DNA of 64,000 nt from Puccinia triticina (GCF_026914185.1 NC_070575.1:1488001-1552000); one strand, 5' to 3'. Counted from the first letter of the stretch, positions 12,378-24,589 are shown. Program-made: numbers and translations. Notes: generated from the sequence alone by a model not told the origin.

Positions 12378-12466
12378 TTAAATAAGTCCCTACTCCGTTG
12401 CGGGCCGTGCAGCGTTTGGCTGGTCGCGAAGCGACCCCGACCGGAGGGAGGGACTTATATATTAAA
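12378..12466. repeat. Small MITE-like inverted repeat
   Basis: Left arm AAGTCCCTACTCCG pairs with right arm CGGAGGGAGGGACTT. The interior is GC-rich (GGTCGCGAAGCGACC is itself palindromic). Length is about 90 bp and it has no coding capacity. Confidence 0.5.
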
Positions 12467-13422
12467 ACCCCTTTCTCGCGTGAGACGATTCCACGGTTTG
12501 GCTGGGAGCGGCCTTGTTTCCATCGCCACACCTTCAATACCTCCGAGTTTCTTTCTAGGTTCTAGCACCTAATAGATCTACATAACATTGATTTTTCTAT
12601 ATATTTTTTACCGCAAAATCTTGTTTGCATCCATGGAATTTTTTTTATTGAAATTCAAGATTTTCAACTTTGGTACTCGAGGCCCATATGACAAGGACCG
12701 AGCGCAATCACACTACAAAGATATTTATGCTTAACAGGGACCTCGGTAATGAAACTACCAAGGAGTGTTTCGTTAATTATTCTTAGTCATCATTATCATG
12801 TGATGTTGTTAATTATAATCCTTCCGCTTAATTAAATGGAAGGATTTACTTGAATTTCTTGTTTTCCGTTTTCAAAAATCAAGGAGGGGGAAAACAACAA
12901 TAAAAAAAATACTGAAAAATCACAAGCATGGTAAACATTGAAAAAAACAAGATAACAAAAAATTGTGATGAGTAACATGGAAGGGAGGAAAGGAAGTATC
13001 AAAAGTGACCTCGATATCACGCTCGGCTCACGCGAGCTTTGTTTTTTAGTGTATAAGCCTCTCTGGTGAGACTGGGCTGCCGCCCAGACCCGCTCACCAC
13101 AAGTGGCTTAGTTAAGCTCACTTTAAACCTAACCCCAAACAAGATACATCCACGCCAGGGGTACACCCGGGGAGTCCTTCCACGAGGATAACCCGTGGAA
13201 TCCACGAGGAGTCCACGTGGTAGCTGCGCGCGAGGTCGGACCAGCGGCTGTTGGTCCACACGTTCACGGGGTCTCCACCAAGTGGATCACGGGGGCACCT
13301 TGTGATGGCCCCGAGGATTCCACGGATACTTACAGATGTGTACCCGTGGAATCCACGTGGCCACGTAGGTGGGCCAGTGAAAAATTCAGCAGAAGCGCAC
13401 CTTGTTCAAAAGTATTGAACAT

Positions 13423-13490
13423 GGGACTCAAACCCACAACCAGGCTGGGAGCTTGTAGTGGCAGTGCCATACAACTCACACTACGGGCAA
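13423..13490 (-). ncRNA. tRNA-like / SINE-like sequence with a B-box
   Basis: Read on the minus strand, GGGTTTGAGTCCC matches an RNA polymerase III B-box (GGTTCRANTCC) within a plausible T-arm (TGTGGGTTTGAGTCCCA). It is preceded by GTGTGAGTTGTATGGCAC, a degenerate A-box/D-arm. No acceptor stem closes and the anticodon arm is poor, so it is not a working tRNA. It lies inside transposon-like DNA, which suits a tRNA-derived SINE or a decayed tRNA. Confidence 0.4.
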
Positions 13491-14572
13491 ATAGGTGTTG
13501 TTGCAACCCGCAGCGTCACCTGACGTTGCATCTGGGGTCGCGGCCGCAGTGACTGCGCCTACTTGCGCAGTCACGCGGGCTTGCAACGACAGGGTGACGC
13601 TTCATCGGGCAGCAACAGCTACATGCCTGTAGTGTCAACTATTTCACATTGTAACAATTGGCTGCTTTACACAATATCAACCCGCCAAACGATGGTTTGC
13701 GATTGGGTTTGCGATAGGTTTTTTTGTTAAGTTTTTTTTAATTTTTTTTTCCCTCTATTCAGAATGAAGTTTTGTTGGACTTTCAAAACCTCAGGACCAG
13801 CCTGAGGTGGTCTTGGCTGGAAGTAAAAAAAAAGAAAAAGCCGTGGAACCAACGTGAGCAATGAGCTGATGTGGTTTCCACACGTGCCAGGAAGGCACAT
13901 TGTGGAACCGACGGGGAAAAGTGTGAAGCCCATCGGTTCCACGTGGAAAAAAAGCGTTTTGTGGAACTGACAAGCTTGCCGAGGGGTTACCAAGCCGATC
14001 CTCGTTGGTCCCACGGATTTCCCTCCTCTCGTCGGTTCCACAAACGGGCGGGGCAGGAAGTACCCCCGCCATGTACTTCTTGCCGCGGGGCCGTGTGGAT
14101 CCAACGGGTTGCATCAAATTTGGGAAACCCACGTGGAATTCAGGAATTGTGGGCACCCCGTCAGAAAAGGACCAAGGTGTGGATTCCACATCCATCCAAT
14201 GGGAAAAATGCATGGATCCCACGCCAGGTCATGGACTCCCGGTGGAGTCCATGCGCGCACAGATCTGTGATTGTGGAAACCACACTTTCACTTATTTGCT
14301 ATGTGCTTTCCACGGCTGCTCTGATTGGGCAGGATCAAACATGCTTGTATGCAGTCATGACTGTTGATTGCTGGTCTCATCATGCCCGGCCCAGTTAGGT
14401 TTTCTTCTTCATATCCATCCAAAAGGCCAAGGTCCTCAATTCGCCTCCCGTCATCATAATGCAAGCTCCTTGAAGCCTGCCCTCCCCTCCTCCAAACTCC
14501 CTCCAAACTCCTCCAAACTCCCTCCAAACTCCCTCCGAACTTTGTATGTCCAGTCTCTGCTCAACTCCTCCA

Positions 14573-16960
14573 TGCCTGATCAGAAAAAAACTGCCGAGCC
14601 CGCCTCCCAAATTCAACACCCTCCTCTCAACCCGCTGCGAGCCCTATTTGACCTTCCTCGACCACCTCCTGACTATCTTGCACTTTTTTTCACAAGGTAC
14701 ATAATCTTTTTTTCTTGCGTGAATCAACTCAATCACACCTGTCCATGTTGAGCTGACGCCCCCAATTTCTGTACCAAAAATGCAGCAAGAATGAACGTAC
14801 CGTGCAAGATTCTGCTTTTATGTCTGCTTGGCCTTATCAGCATGGACGTAGGTTTGGCAAGCATAATCAGACAATCGGGAAACTACCCGGGCTTGATTTG
14901 CACGGTCACCTTGAAGAACAACCACGGGCACAACACCGGCCCACAGTTCTCCTGGATGCTCTGCAAGAGGAAGACTGCCGTGGCAAAGGATGTTCCTCCC
15001 TTGATCACATCTCGATCCGTCCAACATTGCAATCCTTCATCTCACCCCCCCCCTCTCCTAGTTTTTTTTTCCTCTTTTTTTCTAGTTGTAAAATGGCGTT
15101 TTTTGCTATTCTCATCTGTTTTTTTTTTCATGATAATGCAGCATCTGCTACCCTGTGGGTGGCAGCTTTCAGTTCAGCTACATAGTATCAGTTGATCCAA
15201 GATCGTCGGGGAGTGACTCAATGCTCCAGTCAGAAGCCGGGCCAGCCACGGCCCGTCTAGTGTTGTTTGTAAGACAAGGAGAGCTCGCCGCCTCCATGGA
15301 ATGCCCGTGGCTTGCGTGGAATCCAAGAGATGATTCCGGCAAGGCCACCCTCACAATTCTTGGTGTGGCCCACGTGGGCATGTGGACTGACAGCCGCTTG
15401 TCCGCCCCCTGCAAGGGTCAGCCGTGGAATCCTCGTCAATTCCGAGTCAGTCCCGCGTGGAGGTACTCCCCGGGTGTAGGATTTTAAAGAGAAATGAGTG
15501 GGTACACACCGGGGGTACTTCCTGGCAAGCAAGTTCGTGGATGCAACGGGCGACGCCAGCTTTGTGAAACCCACATGGATTTCACTGTGCCCGCCATTGG
15601 TATCACCAACCCGTTGAAAATGGGTGGAGAAAACGGGATACCCAGTCGTCTCCACCCTCCCGGGGTCTCCTCGTGATGGATGAACTCACGGTGGAGCCGA
15701 CAAAACCACAAAATGTGTTTGACATGATTCCCATGTTGTTCCCACCAACAAGGATTCCACAGCTGCCCTTGGGCTCCTGGTGGAGCCGACGGGAACCTCT
15801 ATTTTTGTTCAACGGGATATCCACGACGTTCCCACAGACGAGGATTCCACGGCCATCCCTGGGCTTGTGGTGGAGCCAACAAGAACACTGTTTGACGGGC
15901 GGGCCGAACCAACTGTTGATTGTTAATTTGTCAGTCTCATCAAATCACTGCTCCCCTGGTTAGGTTTCCTCACCTCCAGAATTCAATGAAGTCCCACACA
16001 AGCGGTCCCTTGCAAGGGCAAAGGCACTTTGCGGACTTAGACAAATCTCAACCCAATCTTTTCATCAAGGATTGCTCAGCCCATCTCCGCCAAACCTTCC
16101 CCCACCAAACAAGTCCTCCTGGTACCGCCTCACCCACACCTGGGTTGAGAACATCAACCACTCCTTTCTCTCACTTGCTGCTCTGTTTACTGATGCAAGA
16201 ACAAAACGGACTCGGAGGGGGTTGCGTCAGCGGATCACTCAAGGATGGGGGTAAGTCCCACTCTCCTCGCACTCGCTCATCTCTCCGCCCCGGCTAACAA
16301 TGCTTGTTCTGTTGCCCTCAGGATTGCCAACAGCGACTTATTTGGTGAGTCTCTTGTGACAATGCCATCCCAGCTTATCTGGACCTGATTGATGTTTTGG
16401 TATGTTTGGCTTGCCTCGGCAACCCTCTTATGACCGTTCAAGGCCCGCAAACACAAACTTGGCGCCAACGGGCAACCGGTGCAGGGGATACCAAAGTCAA
16501 TGTACGCAAGAATGCACACAGTCTCCTCCTCTCAGTCCTTTCCATTCTGGGATCGCTGAGCCTTTCCGGCGGGTTGCAGGAATCCTGAAGATCAAGGAAA
16601 GGATGAAGACGCTCCTGGAGAATGAGGCACTGATCCAGCGTCAAGTGGATCAAACAACCACCTTGACTTGCTAGATTGACACTTGGAGGGCTTACAACGC
16701 CACTCCCAAAACTACAAAGCACGGTGAGTTTTTTTACTGTTGCTTGAGCACATTGTGCTGATATTGCTTTAATAACCAGGTACACCCGCCTGATTATTAA
16801 AGAGATATCAGCACTGTTTGACGGTACCAAGACCGCAACCGACCTTGCCCGCATCTCTGTTGTCCTCCCCTCTGAGTACAAGGTGCAGCAAGCCTTGCTC
16901 CGTAGAGCCGAGGAGCCTACCACCAACGAGGACAACAACAGAGGTGCCACTGACTCATTT
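14573..16960 (+). pseudogene. Decayed multi-exon gene inside the repeat block, function unknown
   Basis: Several plus-strand stretches have coding character and splice-like borders. They are: MPDQKKTAEPASQ ... PDYLALFFTR at 14573-14697; then FMSAWPYQHGRRFGKHNQ at about 14780-15030; LARAKALCGLRQ ... SWYRLTHTWVENINHS and RRGLRQRITQGWG at about 15975-16252; RKHKLGANGQPVQ at 16445-16560; RMKTLLENEALIQRQVD at 16600-16670; and KEISALFDGTKTATDLAR at 16780-16940. Frame changes near 16550-16565 and a stop at 16672 break it. I do not recognise the family. Its place between transposon-type ends suggests an element-borne or captured gene. Confidence 0.4.
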
Positions 16961-17539
16961 TAGCCTTGTTTCCTGATCATTTTTACTGTATTTCCTCCCC
17001 CTTTTTCCCTTGTCTGCTGCTTTATTGGTTTGTTTTTGTTTTGTTTTCTATTTTTTTATGTTTTTAATATGGCCATTCATTGTGCAATGCAGCATATGGT
17101 ACCCGTGGTACCACATTCTGCTATTTCTTGATCCGGAGGATTCAATCTGCTCCGTACCGGCGACCCGAGCCACGCCACAACGGACCACCTGAACCCGTGG
17201 AGCCCACCGATGAGCCACGTGGAATCCACGGGTTCAGTCATGGGCCCAACGCTTCGTTTGGGATCACGGTGATTCCTCCGGGAGCCCACACATAAAGTAC
17301 ACGTGGGCCCAACCTTTCTGTTGGTATCACAAGGAGTCCTCGGGGGGCCCACGGAAAGCTGAAAGCACTCGTGGAATCCTTGGGGGCATCACAAGGTGCC
17401 CTTGTGATGTGGTTGGTGATGCCCACAAGGGCGCATGGACCAAATGCCGCTGGTCTGACCTTGCGCACCCCTTCACCGTGGGATCCACGTGGATTCGCGG
17501 TGGGCCCCACGTGGAGGGACTCCCCGGGTGTAGAATACC

Positions 17540-19350
17540 TCCATACCGCAAAAATTTATCTACATTTCAAAGCCTTTATTCACTAGTTCTTCAGGATAAA
17601 ACTCAGATACCACCATGCCAGATCAAATGAACAAGTCTAAAAATTTCTTAATTAATCTGGTATGCTCTTCCTTGAACAAGAGGATATAATCACCAGTTGA
17701 CAAGATGGATCTACATCCAGATTGAAATTGTCCAAAGCAGTGATGAGTAAATTACACTTTTGGGATTTTCAAAAGCTAAGATGAATAATGAATGTATATC
17801 TTTTGTCAAAATCATCGCAATTCCCCCCAAGAGGCCAACTTGCATGCCACAATAGGATGCTACAAGAACAACGGGGTTTGTTTTGAGGAAGTATTTCTTT
17901 GGTTTTATTCTTGATTTGTTCTCATAAGTTGGTTTGAATTCCTTCACTCAGGCCAAAGATAATCAGTTTGAAAACTAATTCAAAGTCTCTGGCTTGGAAA
18001 CAGTCATAGACCACACTCCAAATCACAACATGGGGCAGCAGAAAATTCAAAAGTTAGCCTCTAGCCCAATGCTGTATAATATTTTTTGGAGAATAGTCAT
18101 TTAGGCAAAAATAATGCTCTTTTTAAAAGTTTCAGGGCCCTGTCACACAGCAGGAGGTTGATCCAAATCAAAAAAGCAGGTCACCCTCACACACCATCAA
18201 TGCAATGAAGAAGAAGCTAACCTCTTACCAGAAGTCTTCCCCTCAGTTATCCCAATTGGTTGGTAATAAATCCTTAAATACATCAATGACACTGGTTTCC
18301 CTTGTATAATACTAACATTCCATCTTTATTCAAAAACTCTTAATCTCATAACAGTTGATCCTGATCTCCAAGAAACAAAAGGGAGTTCTAAATTTGATAC
18401 AGGAGTTGAAAGTCTATCCAAGAAATGTAGTGTCCAGCAAGAATGGAGTCCAATCCCAAGAAAGCTGGTTGAGTACATGAATCCAGAGAATACCACCAAG
18501 TCCCCAGTTTAATCAAAAATATTGAAGAACCCAGAATCTATTTCTGGGATTGGATCCCTACACAACAGCACCCACTCAGCCATTCAAAATTTTAATCATA
18601 GGCAATGGAAATCACCTGTTTTGTGGTGTCTAACTCTGGAAATACGGCAACCAAGCATATCACCATCAAATACAAAATTTTGTTCAGCCAGCACTTTGCA
18701 ATCACAAACACTTTTTTTTTTCAAAGATATCTGGGAAAGAAGGAAGATGTGAATATTAAGAATGGCCAATGTAAAATGAATAAATATGAATTTCTCAGGA
18801 GAAGTATTGCCCTGGGAAACAATTAGTCCAACTGATTATTCCTGGTTTTTAGTCAAGCAAAAGTTAATTGAAAGTAAGAAGCCTCCCTTTTCCTTGGACA
18901 AAGAAAAGACCCACTCAAAGCAAGTACAACATACCCCAAAAAACTATTCAGAAGATAATACATGCAGGAAACCTCTCAAAATAAAAATAAAAAGTCTTCA
19001 CAAATCAGTTGTATGTACTAGGGATCAGTGAGAATACCAGGAGGTCACAAGCATCCATCAATGCATTTCCCACAATGAAAGAGAATTGGCAGCAAAAAAA
19101 CTCATAGGAAGCCATAGAAAAAAAGATCAACAGGGTTCCCCCTGAAAGAAGAAAAAACCTCAGAAACCACTCACGAATATCTTTCACCGAGGTACGCAGC
19201 CGCCAGCTGAGGGTTGGATTGACGTATTGATTGTACGGTGTGGGAAAACTTAAGTTCACGTAACAAATTGATAAGATCACGCATGGGAAAAATGTGCATG
19301 CTTTGTTTTCATAATGAGCTAGAAATCGAAAGCTTGAGACTGCTTGAGAG
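17540..19350. other. AT-rich stretch without a gene
   Basis: Only short random open frames are present, with no family-like content on either strand. It may contain the downstream region of the Atm1 pseudogene. No repeats with clear ends were seen. Confidence 0.45.
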
Positions 19351-19352
19351 CT

Positions 19353-21509
19353 ACGTCGATGTGATCTGATTATCCACGTTTCCTTTCGAATTTGCGGTAG
19401 GCGTGGCGGATTGACTGAGCCACATGCCTTGAAAGAGAAAACATTGTACATACATCATGCATTACAAAATAAAAAAGGTATCAGCTTATCGATCATCTTT
19501 TTAATGACTAGTAGGGATCTACGAAAATCGCAGACGCACCTCTAGTTCCATTTTCGATGTTCATTAGCTCTTTGTGATTTCCTTGTTCAACTACCTTCCC
19601 ATCATTCAGTACAATGATCAAATCGGCATCTGCGATGGTTTTTAATCTATGGGCAAACAAAACCAGCCTCCAAATCAGTCAAAACAGTTTGATCTTGCAC
19701 CGTATCAGTGTCTGGCTTTATTTGAAGGTTTACCTGTGTGCAATAAAGACACTGGTGCGGTGTTTATTGAGTAAGTTTTCTCCGATATTCCGAATCAGTT
19801 CTTGTTCAGTATAAACATCCAGAGCGGAAGTCTGTATCATGAGCGCAATGAGAATGAGATGAGTCGTAGATTCCATGTAGATATTTACAAGCTTCTGAGT
19901 GCAAAATGAGAAAAGGGGGATACATACGGCTTCATCAAAGAAGAGGATCGAGGGATCTTTGAGCATCGAGCGTGCGATTGCTAACCTCTGGCGTTCCCCA
20001 CCACTAATCATGAGACCGCTTTCCCCGACCAGCGAGTTCCAACCAGAGGGCCATTTCTCGATCGATCGGTCGAGCTTAGCTAGTCGGGCGACTTTTTGGA
20101 CTTCTTCATCGGACGCTCCAAGCCTGCCATATCGGATGTTGTGCATTACATCTGAGTTGAAAAGACTCGGGTCCTGTGGCACGATCCCAATGTGAGACCG
20201 AAGACTAGCCAAAGTGACATCCCGGATATCTTGCGAGTCAATCAAGATCCGTCCCTGGTCAATATCGTAAAACCTGAAACATAGCTTGAATAACGTCGAT
20301 TCATCCAGATGGCCCTACCAAGGCTACTTTTTTCCCCGCCGGAATCACAAATGAAAGATCTTTGAAAATCATGCCTGATGACGAGTACTGGAATGATACG
20401 TTTTCGAACCGTATCTCTCCTCCTTTCGTAATCTGAAGAGGTTTGGCATCTGGTTTGTCCTAGGTTTCCAAAAACAAGGAGAAACAGAAAAGTTGAGTAA
20501 GTATGCTGTAATACATCGGACAGTAATTTCTAATAAAACTTATTGACTTTCAGTTTGCTGTAAATTGAACAGGGTCTGCATGTCGATTAAACTCTATCTA
20601 AGGTCCCGATAAACCGATCCTAGAGGACCCAGAAAACGAATGGATAATTTAACTGTTGAAACAAGGTGGTGATGATTTCAAGCTAAATTGATTGACCCTA
20701 GGAAATTTGAATGATATACACATACATCCGGCTATCATGGTACCTACCACGGTCCAAGCACCTTGAAACGTATTGGGGTCGAAAGGAATCGAGAGAGAGT
20801 CGATAATGTGTTTAAACATGAAGGGTACTTGTACATTTAGAATCTGAATCAGCGGATATATCAATATGCCATGCTTTGGTTTAGAAAACATACACGATAT
20901 ACCTTGCCGCCAGCTAGAAGAAGGAGTGCCGTTACCACTCTGATCTTGGTCGTACGATCATCTTTCGGCCATATGTTCGGTAATAGATGCCTGATAATTT
21001 TCCAATCTTCTTTGTGCGTTGGTGTGGATGGATTGGGGTTGGCAGTTCTAGCGGGGCTGCGATTAGTTGAAGTAGAAGCTGGCGGTCCATGAAGGTATTG
21101 CAGGGTTTTTTTCTCGTTATTGACTCGACCTAATGTTTAAGAGAAATACGAAGCATTTGCTTGCCTGTGTCGCCTTTATCCGAGAAATTTCTGCGAGAGC
21201 GTAACGACACCAACGGCGCCGCTTGATAGATTGTTTTAGTGATATGATTGAACGACTGAACCGCAATGCCAAAATATAAAATTCACATAAATTCGACATT
21301 ACTTCAAAAGAAGCAACAAGACGCACATGATAAGCTCTACTTCGTTCGAAGCCGCTAATCCCGCTTGGATAAGCCGAGGTTTTGTATGTGCTAGAACCTG
21401 GATGAGTGAGAAAAGTGGTAGAGGAGCACTTGTTTGGAATGCCACACTGGCACCTTGCTCGAGCCTGAGGAAGATGGCGAATCGTTGGTAAGTGAAAGTT
21501 CCGAAGCAT
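19353..21509 (-). pseudogene. ATM1: Atm1/ABCB7-type mitochondrial ABC transporter, pseudogene
   Basis: Atm1 exports a glutathione/sulfur compound from the mitochondrial matrix for cytosolic Fe-S assembly. Recognisable parts in order: an Arg-rich presequence (MLRNFHLPTIRHLPQARAR, start 21509); DWKIIRHLLPNIWPKDD; TALLLLAGGK; ILNVQVPFMFKHIIDSL; GSVYRDLR ... SLIDMQTLFNLQ; GGEIRFENVSFQY; VALVGPSG; IGIVPQDPSLFN; signature SGGERQRLAIARS; ILFFDEA and [20 protein letters not shown]; and a C-terminal GMWLSQSATPTANS. Three lesions are visible. About 150-200 codons for transmembrane helices 2-6 are missing between about 20722 and 20640. A TAG at 20594-20596 stands where RDLRQSL is expected. A deletion of about 5 nt in Walker A (about 20299-20306) removes the GK and shifts frame. 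The ends are well preserved, so inactivation looks recent. A working copy should exist elsewhere. Confidence 0.88.
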
Positions 21510-21796
21510 CCTGGGGTGTTATTTGTTTTCCGTCCACACAAATATGCATTACGATATCTCGACTGATTTGATTCTTATTCGTTCGACTGGCCGTTCATCC
21601 CGCTGTTTATTATGACGTTCAAAGCGTCAATGGTTATAAGTAACCGACCTGTTATCATCGAGGTGGAAAGGCATACAGACACACAATCGACTGGTCACTG
21701 ACCTAATTTCCACTCCGAGGGATCGGGTAAGTCCTTGCCTGCAGTTGCGACCAGAGGGTTGGAAACATTTATAATTCTTGGGTGCGGTTCGACACT

Positions 21797-24589
21797 ACAC
21801 CACGGCTGCAAGAAAAGTTTCTTGTTACCAATGTGAAAAGTTTGAGGTTTTCAAGTGGTGTTTAAAAGGTTTTTTGGTTTGAGTTTGGTTCTGGGAAAAG
21901 TTTTTGCGTGTGAAAAGTTTTTCCAAAAAGTTTCATGGTTCCAATGTGGTTCTGGAAAAGTTTTAGGGTTTTCAAATGGTTTTCAGAGAAGTTTTCAATT
22001 TGTAGGTGGTTTTGGGAAAGTTTCTGACCTCCCCGGACCAATTTGAAAAGTTTCCTGAAACCTTTTAGCTTCCAGAAACCTTTGGGCAGAACTTTTGGTG
22101 CCAAAACTTTTCAATGTGGTTTACAATAAAGTTTCAGCAGAACTTTATCAGACTGCTAAAACAACTCTGGCCAGAAAAGTTTCATAATGGTTTTGGCCGC
22201 CCCAATAAGTTGGCAGGAACGTTTCTTGAAAAAGAGATAGTTTCTGAAACCACATCATGCTCCTTGAAACCAAAGGTAAACTTTTTCTGGTTTCCCAAGT
22301 TCCCACCCAACTCCGATGGCCATCGGCACTCCAGTGGTTAAAATTTCCACAAGTCTTTGACTTTCTCCCCCCTCCATGATCATCCATCCGCTCTCCACTC
22401 AACCCACCCACTCAGTTTCGTCCATCATCCCAATCCTCCAGCTACTCCCTGCCCCCTTTCCCCCACCGCCGTCACTGGCTGCTCATCCCCCCCGCCTCAT
22501 TCGGTGCACATTCCGGCCAGTTCTTTGATCCCAATCTTGAGGCTGAAAGACTGGTAAAGTAGCTATTTTGTGTCAGTCTTTCAGTCAAGATCACTGAATC
22601 AGTATGACTGATTTCTTCCTTGTTTGCTTTTGCTTTTTTTCTTAACATTATGTTGTGAAGTAAGTCCACTGACCTTTAAGTTTTCTTGTATTGCATGCGG
22701 CAAAGGAGTAGTTTGGGTGACAGGTGACTCGTCGACTTCCCCGGTAGTCGGCGCTCGAGTGCGGTTAGCAGCGGTGGACGGAGCGGGCGAGCTTGAAACA
22801 ACGGACCCGACCAGGGTGGTGCAGATCGGATCCTCGGTCCGGGTGGCGGGCGGCTGCTCGGCCTCAGGCTTTTTCTGGTCTTCAACGGCCGGCGAGAGGG
22901 CAGTCGGGTCGGGCGATGGAGCGCGCTGGGCCTTCTTGCCAAACTCGGGGATCTCTTGCAACTCCGAGACCAGCTTCCTGAGCGCCGAAACGGATGAGGT
23001 GTGCGTGGTGGCTGGCTTGTTGGTAACAGGAGAGAGATTTAGGGCTCTCATTCTCTCAGCCGCTAGTTTGACGTCTTCCTCCGCCCTCAACGACTTTTCC
23101 TCCTCCGCTTGCAATTCAGCCATCAACTTCTGCAAAGCCTTTTCGCCATCGAGACAGCCCTGCCGGAGCATCACGTCATCGGGCTTGAGCTCAGTGGCTT
23201 TCTTAAAAGCCTCGCAGCCATGGCGCATCCTCTCGACTCTTTCCTGCTTGGTGGTGGGGGACTGCGGTTCCTCATCGAGCGCCCACAGTTCCATCATCCG
23301 ACCCAACTCCCACCACGACTCTACATCCGCTTGATCGGTCCCTAATGCATCCTGTAGCACGCTTGCCGCTTCTTTGTACTGGCGCAGTCCTTCCAAGTGT
23401 TCGGCGTAAGCTAATCTGAATCGGTTCGTCTATTGAATGGTTTGGAGACTTGGGGCTGTCAGATTGGATGAGATGTGGATCGCCTTTCTGAAGGCGAGGG
23501 AGGAATTCGATAGCCTTTGTTCTCGCTCGCTTTCGTGTTCAGTTGGATATGCAAGCAATAATGACCACGCCCTTCCTAGAAGAAGCCAGGTAAGTGGATC
23601 CCGATTGTCTGGAGGTAAAATAGGAGTCAGTCTAGCTACACGTCCCAAAAAGTAAAACCCTTGGCCGGGGAAAAGTGCGAATTTACCAATCTGAATGCTT
23701 TGCTCTAGATAATGAATCGCTAATTTCAAGCTGGGTTCGCTTCTTGGCGCCGCGCTAGCATGACCGATCCTGCGAGCAGGGTGGCTCTGCTTGTCATTCT
23801 GGCTAGGTTCGTTGAATCTCAAGTATAGCTTCCCAAGATCTCTGACGAGTTTGGCATCATTTGGATTGTCCATCAGTTGCGCGACTATCTCGTCTCGGAC
23901 CATGATTTATATCTATTTATTCCTTCCAGCCCCCCTTCATGCCCTCTCGTCTCACCGGTTCCAAAATCCATCCTTCTACCAACTCATCAGGTATTGAGGC
24001 TCAGTGATTTTGTTGTACCCTCTCTTTTCAACTAGTGTTTTGATAAGCTCTACAACCACTTGTTTCACAGTTTGATCTATTTTGCTAGCCTACTTTTCAA
24101 CTGCTACAGAAACCTGAATTGCAATGAACGTGATGAAAACGTTTTCCAACTTTCATTTCATGAGCTACCGAGAACGTTTCAAGCGGTTGCAGAGAAAGGT
24201 TCTCCAAACTTTTGTAGTTCAGTTTGCGGGTTTACAAAAAGTTTCCATAAACTTTTGTGCGTTATGGAAACTTTTTCAATTGAGTTGGAAAAGTTTCCCA
24301 AAACCTTTGCAGCTCCTGAAACATTTTTCAATTGAGTTGAAAAAGTTTTCATGGTTGGCGAAAAGTTTTTTCCATTGAGAAAAAGTTTACCCAACCACCT
24401 CATAACCTTTTCTGGAATAGAAACCGAATGTTTACCGAATGCCAACTATTTGATAGAAGTCTCGGAAAACATCTCAACTCGGTTTCCGCCGCGAACGGGA
24501 CCCGACGTCCAGTCTGAATTCTATTGAAAACTTTCTTGAGTGGTTTTAAATACCACTCAAGAAAGTTTGCTTGCAGCCGTGGTGTAGGC
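21797..24589. mobile_element. TIR-bounded, foldback-like element carrying a TPR gene
   Basis: The left end CTACACCACGGCTGCAAG (21796-21814) is repeated in inverse at the right end (CTTGCAGCCGTGGTGTAG, about 24571-24588). Both subterminal zones (21810-22270 and 24100-24560) consist of the same GAAAAGTTTC / GGTTTTGGAAAC vocabulary in opposite orientation, as in a foldback transposon. Neither arm contains a second copy of the terminus, so this does not look like two complete small MITEs. The centre (22.6-23.9 kb) is unique, GC-richer coding DNA. No target-site duplication was seen. Confidence 0.6.
22599..23903 (-). pseudogene. TPR-repeat protein interrupted by an in-frame TAG
   Basis: The start at 23903 gives MVRDEIVAQLMDNPNDAKLV. 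A short intron (23686-23609) joins QSIQI to DNRDPLTWLLLGRAWSLL. TPR-like helices follow: AFRKAIHI; FRLAYAEHLEGLRQYKEA; WWELGRMMELW; and CEAFKKATELKPDDVMLRQG. After these comes a charged coiled-coil segment (residues about 270-310), a Pro/Ser/Thr-rich tail and a basic end (VKKKSKSKQGRNQSY). A TAG at 23430-23432 lies between LQTIQ and TNRFRLAYAEH with the frame kept on both sides. No GT donor is available to splice it out, so it looks like a nonsense change of a Gln codon. Function unknown. The protein lies wholly inside the TIR-bounded element, which suggests capture of a host gene. Stop readthrough or a sequence error are alternatives. Confidence 0.6.

Larger units (their letters stand above)
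11951..13035. other. Intergenic; contains two GC-rich hairpins, otherwise AT-rich
   Basis: No gene seen. At 12217-12302 a hairpin has arms of the type ACGGGTCGGGTTCGGGC and GCCCGAACCCGAACCGG. Adjacent to it, 12378-12466 carries inverted arms TAAGTCCCTACTCCG and CGGAGGGAGGGACTTA. Both look like short MITE-type foldback insertions. The remainder (12560-13020) is AT-rich and featureless. Confidence 0.45.
13158..17535. mobile_element. Composite transposon-derived block with TACACCCGGGGAGT ends
   Basis: The left end near 13161 reads TACACCCGGGGAGTCCTTCC, and the right end near 17510-17535 is its inverse (GGACTCCCCGGGTGTA). A second right-type end occurs at 15464-15480 and a degenerate left-type end (TACACACCGGGGGTACTT) at 15503. 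The block may therefore be two adjacent or nested copies, about 13161-15480 and 15503-17535. Subterminal regions are dense in self-complementary words such as CGTGGAATCCACG. The middle carries coding remnants described separately. I could not define a target-site duplication. Confidence 0.55.

Noticed and set aside
14791..15195. Open frame beginning with a signal-peptide-like hydrophobic run
   Set aside because: An overlapping frame (FMSAWPYQHGRRF ...) joins better to neighbouring exon-like segments, and the apparent signal peptide ends in low-complexity intron-like sequence.
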